DNA of 64,000 nt, taken from positions 23,471,325-23,535,324 of the forward strand of contig CM053256.1 in assembly GCA_028583405.1 (NCBI GenBank), read 5' to 3'. This document shows positions 59,201-64,000 of the stretch, piece by piece. This DNA is from Pogonophryne albipinna. Lineage: Eukaryota; Chordata; Actinopteri; Perciformes; Artedidraconidae. Numbering within the stretch: position 1 is the first letter of the stretch; every line of letters starts with the position of its first letter. The translations under genes were made by a program, and so were the position numbers. The notes under the pieces are model-generated. The model was given only the letters and a program-made list of their open reading frames with translations. It was not told the origin of the DNA and did not search any database.

Positions 59201-59455
59201 ATTTCACACAGCAAGCAGACATCAAAGCACAGGTGCAATTGACAACAATAACGGCTGCATTCCCAAAGAGAAGAATCAGTTCAAAGGCTTTGGTACAATT
59301 CATCTTCATAGCAGACATGTGAAAGCACTATGAGGGGTCGCAAAGACTAAAGATGTGGTAAATATATACAGTGCATTTACCTTTTGACTTGTCATAGCAT
59401 GACAAAACATTAAAAGGCAGTGAGAGTAATTACCAAAGGAGCAGCAACCCTAACC
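56237..59455. other. intergenic DNA with a degenerate repeat tract
   Basis: Mostly unique AT-rich sequence. 57700-58100 is a degenerate tandem-like tract with CAGTTGAAATAGTTA-type motifs. No supported gene. Confidence 0.4.
57700..58100 (+). repeat. degenerate repeat tract with AGTTGAAATAGTTA-like motif
   Basis: Variants such as ACAGTTGGAATAAATA, ACGGTTGAAATAGCTA, ACAGATGAAATAATTA and AGAGTTGAAACAGTTA recur about every 20-50 bp with AAGTAA/AGCTTAAG linkers. The periodicity is loose, so this may be an old decayed satellite. Confidence 0.45.
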
Positions 59456-59469
59456 CTAACAAGAATTGG

Positions 59470-60118
59470 GATGTCATGATATTTGATACTTTGGTACAAA
59501 GTAGATGCCAACATTTAAAAAATAATTCACTGCTATAGAGATTTGAAAGCAAATGAATATTCGAATATTCGACCCCCAAAAAAACGGTGTTAACCGATTA
59601 ACCGAAAAGTACATATCCCATCAAATAAAATAAATGTGGGATTTTTTTTTACAAAAAATAAAAAATAATTTTCAAAAATAAATAAATACATGTTCAAATA
59701 AGTATAGAAACCAAGTCGAATTTGTCAAATGTATTGAACTGGTGATCACAGTTTGAACAGTTGACAGCTATAGGCCTACAGCTTTCATGCTTAAAACATA
59801 ACTTGGTTTTCAGATGGATTTGGACATAAACGCGAGGGAAGTATAACCGGAAGTGAGAGAGAGAGAGATCAGCACCTGCAGCTCTGCCCGCTGTGAGGGA
59901 CCGGTGAGCGGAGCAAAACACACCTTTAGAACTAACACATTTAGCTATGGCACTGTCGTATACATTGAATTATTCCATTTGATAATATGTAATCAACTTA
60001 GGCACCCTGCCCAAAAAAAATTACAATAAAAATATTCATAACTCATATTCTCATACATGAATAATTTAGAATATTCCAATATTCGATTAATTGTTCCCAT
60101 CCCTACAATAGAGTGGTG
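59470..60118. mobile_element. decayed hAT-like repeat (ATTCGAATATTCGA motifs)
   Basis: GAATATTCGAATATTCGA near 59560 and AATATTCCAATATTCGATTA near 60075, followed by GTTCCCATCCCTA, resemble the subterminal and terminal parts of a hAT family (TAGGGATGGGAAC termini). The left end is not intact and I cannot find a target duplication. Confidence 0.45.
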
Positions 60119-60135
60119 CAGTAATGAGTTCTTAA

Positions 60136-60967
60136 CACTAGAACCGCCAACGGGTACATTTTACCCGCAGCTGTTTTTTGATTGTATGTAACTTTTTTTC
60201 AACAACATATTAAAGTCTCCCAGTCCGTGACTTTTCCTGAAAGTGTGTTATGTAGCACCCTCTGTTGTTAACAATTGTCAATATGAAGTCAGATTGAAAA
60301 AATCGCCAAACAAAATGCCATTTATACCTATATCCGCCAGTGGGTAATATTTACCTCATAGAAAATGCAGCATAAACATGACGTGTTGCTATAGCAACGC
60401 CTTTTGTCTACTGCGGTTCCTTATAGATTGAGAGAGAGAGATAGATAGATATATTGATAGATGGATAGAGAGAGAGATAGATAGACAGAGATAGTGTAAC
60501 ATCTTGGAGAATACAAGATCTTGGATGACTGCGCTCACGTTGAGGACGCATGTGTGCAGGTTACGTGCCAGTTGAATAAAGATGGACACTCGGAATGAGA
60601 GAAGTAGTCCGCGTCGTCTGTTTATGTAGACAATTATATGTCCATAGAACAGAACATTACAGATAGATCGATAGATAGTTATAGATAGAGAGATAGAGAT
60701 TTGTACCTAAACAAAACACAAGTCTAACACCAAGCGTTTAAATCAGCACTCTTAGCGATATTTTATACTTCATGTTATCTGCACAAACTATATCATATGA
60801 AAAGGTGAGAGTCCACAGATTCTATTGGTATAAATGTCATCCCTGTGCGATCAAAACTCACTGTTATGTATGATAAATAAAAGAACATTGTACCTTGAAA
60901 ATCAATAGCGGGTACATTTTACCCATTGGCGGTTTTAGGTATACAGCGACCTCTGGCGGTTCTAGTG
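60136..60967. mobile_element. piggyBac-like non-autonomous element with TTAA duplication
   Basis: The ends CACTAGAACCGCC and complementary GGCGGTTCTAGTG are flanked by TTAA (60132-60135, 60968-60971), as in piggyBac. Subterminal GGGTACATTTTACCC blocks occur at both sides. The interior includes a GATA/GAGA microsatellite (60427-60494 and 60662-60700) split by a probable solo LTR. No transposase. Confidence 0.9.
60495..60661 (+). mobile_element. probable solo LTR, 167 bp
   Basis: Begins TGTAACATCTTGG and ends GAACATTACA, flanked by GATAG on both sides (60490-60494, 60662-60666), with AATAAAG inside. The flanks are a GATA microsatellite, so the duplication alone is weak evidence. The TGTAA...TTACA ends support a small, possibly copia-like LTR. 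Confidence 0.55.
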
Positions 60968-60971
60968 TTAA

Positions 60972-62668
60972 ACTCGGAAAAGGCTTTGCATTTTACCGCT
61001 TCTGGCACTCTTGTCTGTAAGTCAACAGTTTTTTTAACGTGTTTCTGGTAAGAGGCCTGACATAAGGACGGGGGTTAATTAAAACAGGCTGAGGAGATTT
61101 TCATCTTTTGCTCTAAAAAACACTTACAAACAAGTGACTAAATAAACCACTTATCAACATCACGCCGACATGAGTCTACCTTAAGCTTTGCAGTGGTGTT
61201 GCGCAGCTGTGTGATTGTGATGTAGCTTGTTTATAGCATTATGTTAGCTTTTTATTGCTGCCAATGGCATTTACACTTTGAAAATCTCAAAGTGGTATTA
61301 CTATGTGGAAATTATAATGCTGAACAAAACGTGTTAAGTATCATAAATGTGTGTGAATACAAAGCTGATTTTCTGCAAAATACCAACATCTAATTGGGAA
61401 ATCCCATTGCTTTTTGTTGAGAGACCCCTTGTGATGCTAACTTCCGGGTCTGCTTACAAAGACACGTCATCACAGCACCACTCTATTGGTATCGTCCTCA
61501 AAGTCCGGACTCCGGTCCGGATCCGGACCGAACCACCACTGTCTCTGGACTCTGAGCAAATTATACTTTTCATATGTATTATCTGTATTATCTGTATTAT
61601 CTGTATTATCTGCGAGACATCGCCACAACGAGAAGAAATACATTGTATGGGAAGATTTGAGGGAGAAGCTCCTGGGGCAGAGGAGATGCGGTTAGCAACA
61701 TGCAGGAACGGTTAAACATGTAGCAGCTTACCCAGCCAATCCTGCTTATGTATGCGAGTGGGTAGTAAAAGTTCATCACTACAGACAAAAAAAACAATGG
61801 TGATGCATTAAGTTTCTGGTAAAATCTTAACATTCATTAACTACTTTAGCCGGTGGACAAAAAAGTACAGATGTCAGAGAACTCCAGTATATTTCCAAAT
61901 ACAGAGAGCTTTCCCTGGCAGTGACAGGCTTAATCCGCATTGTGTGAACTCATTTGGCATAGGCCTGAATTTAACGGACATTCATTTATATTTAAAAGTC
62001 CGGCACTTCAGCTTTAGTCGTGACTCGTGGCTCTGTTCCATTCATGTGTCCCAGTAAGCCATCTCAGTGTGACCGTGAACAGCATGAACAATAAACCTTT
62101 TTCACAGCAGACATTTTGACTTGTCTTAGTACCAAAAGCAGAGGTGACACACATTTAGCTAACCATGGTTCAGTATGTGTCCCTGTAAGTAATGATAATG
62201 AGCCAGCATGCATCTTACAAGGTGCATGAAGCAGCTCTCCTAAATAGAATACAGCAATTTTTCAATGTTATCAACTACACCCGTGCTTTTCCTGCTGTGA
62301 CAAGCCAAAATGTCTGCTGTGGACAGGGGGTAGCTTGGAGTTGCTATAGCTACTCCAACAATTGGCCTAGCAACGGCTTAGCAACCCCATTGTTTTGTTA
62401 TGAAAATGTATCTATATTTATACACATTCCGCGAGATCTATCAGGGGTGTGGTGATGAGGTTAAATGCCACAGCATGCCAGTTGAAACAGTGAACGATCG
62501 CTATTGTGTACTTGTACGCTTAGGGTGTAATGGTAATATACAAACATATTGTAGGAGCACAGAAACAGTGTTCAAATTCTGCTTTTACAAACTTATTTTG
62601 GTTGTGCTTACCTTGCAAAGTAATGTTATAAGTGTCAAAGGAATGTTTTAATGTAAATATTAATGATA
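60972..62668. other. intergenic DNA with short repeats
   Basis: Contains a 10-bp tandem repeat TATTATCTG(T) with about four units at 61577-61614. Near 61500 lies a TCCGGA-rich palindromic block (GGTCCGGATCCGGACC) typical of fish repeat ends. No gene supported. Confidence 0.4.
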
Positions 62669-62672
62669 ATAT

Positions 62673-62992
62673 TGTAGCGTGTCCAAGTTAATAGTTATTT
62701 CAGTTATCAGATGTGCACAGTTTAGTACATCTGTAAAGTTATTTAGGCAATGTTGTTGGTGGGAGTTAGGGAGAGACCGCCCCTTCCAGGTGTGTGTGTG
62801 TGTGTTTTCGGATGTGTGTGGAGGGAGTACGAGACGGTAGGAGTTGTCTTCGAGTGTGGGGAAAAGTCATAATGAGTGTTATTGATTGGTTCTGTAAGGC
62901 GTGGCTGTAGCCGTCAATACCAGAAAATAAAGAGAACGTTTTCAACATTGAAGGTTCGTGATCTGTGACCTTGAATAGCGGTGAACGCTACA
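62673..62992 (+). mobile_element. probable solo LTR, 320 bp
   Basis: Begins TGTAGCGTG and ends GAACGCTACA (7-bp inverted ends TGTAGCG/CGCTACA), flanked by ATAT (62669-62672, 62993-62996). It has AATAAAG near the 3' part and a GT run at 62791-62804. These features fit a solo LTR of a gypsy-type element. No internal region is nearby. Confidence 0.65.
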
Positions 62993-63402
62993 ATATGAAC
63001 AGGCTCGTGCTTGGCCCACTGGTATTGTTTGTTTATTTATTTTTAAAAATTAACTAGCAACACCGTGCTGTCATATAGCAACTGCTAAGCTACTGCAGCA
63101 AACAAATCCTGGCGCCGCCCATGGCTGTGGACAAGGTTCGTACCACGAACCTGAAAATGAGGAAGCTAAGTGGAAATTACATTTCTAATTGCATTTTTAG
63201 ACTAAAGTAATCACAGTTGTACTAGCAGCTGTGTGGAAAAAAAACTTCAGATTGACAGCAACCTAGTAATTTAGAAGGCTGTAAATCGCCATGGTACATT
63301 AACAGACTAGTGTTAATAGGAACATTCAAATTGAATACAGTTGATATTACGTGTTCTTATAAAGCTAGGAACTATCAAAATGTCAGCGAAAAATAAAAGT
63401 CT

Positions 63403-63840
63403 ATGACTGCAGTCAATCATGACCAAAAGAACGAGATCGCGGATACAAGCGGCCGAGATGGGTTTTCTCCGCAGGGTGGCTGGCGTCTCCCTAGGGATAA
63501 GGTGAGAAGTTCAGTCATCAGGGAGGGACTCGGAGTTGAACCGCTCCTCCTTCGCGTCAAAAGGAGCCAGTTGAGGTGGTTCGGGCACCTAGTTAGGATG
63601 CCACCTGGGCGCCTCCCTAGGGAGGTGTTCCAGGCACGTCCAGCTGGGAAGAGACCGAGGGGTAGACCTAGGACCAGGTGGAGGGATTATATCTCTTCGC
63701 TGGCCTGGGAGCGCCTTGGGATCCCCCAGTCAGAGCTGGTTGATGTCGCCAGGGAAAAGAAAGTTTGGGGCTCTCTGCTGGAACTGCTACCCCCGCGACC
63801 CGACCACGGATAAGCGGAAGAAGATGGATGGATGGATGGA
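63403..63840 (+). pseudogene. 3' end of a non-LTR retrotransposon with (ATGG)n tail
   Basis: The open frame to 63813 contains SQLRWFGHLVRMPPGRLPRE, KRPRGRPRTRWRDYISSLAW and ERLGIPQSELVDVAREKKVW, then LLPPRPDHG, directly followed by a GATGGATGG tail (63824-63842). This C-terminal peptide plus tail is a very common LINE 3' end in teleosts. The clade is uncertain (I/Nimb- or L2-like). The reverse transcriptase is absent, so it is a 5'-truncated copy. Confidence 0.85.
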
Positions 63841-64000
63841 TGGCTGCAGTCAAAATCCAATTTAATGTACTGCATACTATATGCAATCTGTTTGAACATG
63901 CTCACTAAATTGCCAATTAACTATGTCAGCTAGGACAGAGCTACTGCTAAATCACAAATGTAAACCAGCATAACCTCTTCCACTTAAATTGATATTGATC

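Noticed and set aside
59445..59465. CCCTAACCCTAAC, and GGGTTAGGGCTGGG near 58976
   Set aside because: Only two telomere-like units each; no interstitial telomere array.

Overview
The window is vertebrate nuclear DNA, almost certainly from a ray-finned (teleost) fish. It holds split genes with GT-AG introns, a trophoblast glycoprotein gene ending in the vertebrate-type cytoplasmic tail, and a dense set of transposons typical of teleosts: Tc1, hAT/ZBED, piggyBac-like TTAA elements, L1-like and L2/CR1-like LINEs, and LTR elements. Nothing suggests bacterial or plasmid DNA.

Layout. (1) 1-4000: the 5' part of ibtk on the minus strand; three coding exons (2330-2007, 1802-1706, 603-479) join in frame and give the first 182 codons. 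(2) 4-6.9 kb: the shared upstream region of two divergent genes. (3) 7009-8148: an intact tpbg coding region on the plus strand, encoded in one exon. The head-to-head ibtk/tpbg order matches human IBTK/TPBG on chromosome 6q14. (4) 8.7-64 kb: no further host protein-coding gene that I can support. This is a gene-poor stretch of AT-rich DNA and nested mobile elements.

Mobile elements with a defined end structure: a 4.9-kb foldback element (18195-23088, AATAT duplication) whose two arms each carry the start of a THAP-type zinc finger and which contains a deleted hAT/ZBED copy (20510-21749, 8-bp duplication); a TTAA-flanked MITE (25112-25598); a 3.9-kb LTR element with 401-bp LTRs (27491-31396) that has no polymerase but carries a long proline/serine-rich reading frame built from 3n-periodic tandem arrays; an L1-like LINE (about 31855-34935, minus); two TTAA elements of one family (34940-36092 and 37952-38294), the first broken by a palindromic MITE and the second nested in a hAT-like element (37867-39240); a gypsy remnant (about 36480-37050, minus); a 1.3-kb element with a 22-bp TIR and an iterated 12-bp motif (40764-42058); a 2-kb near-perfect palindrome (46318-48379); a Tc1 element split by a LINE (49436-51613); a non-autonomous hAT (55124-56228); a piggyBac-like element (60136-60967) containing a putative solo LTR; a second solo LTR (62673-62992); and a LINE 3' tail (63403-63840).

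The two host genes are not known to act in one pathway: ibtk encodes a BTK inhibitor and CUL3 adaptor, and tpbg encodes a Wnt-modulating membrane glycoprotein. Their linkage is positional. The most interesting material is the LTR element with coding-periodic minisatellites, the 2-kb palindrome, and the THAP-bearing foldback.
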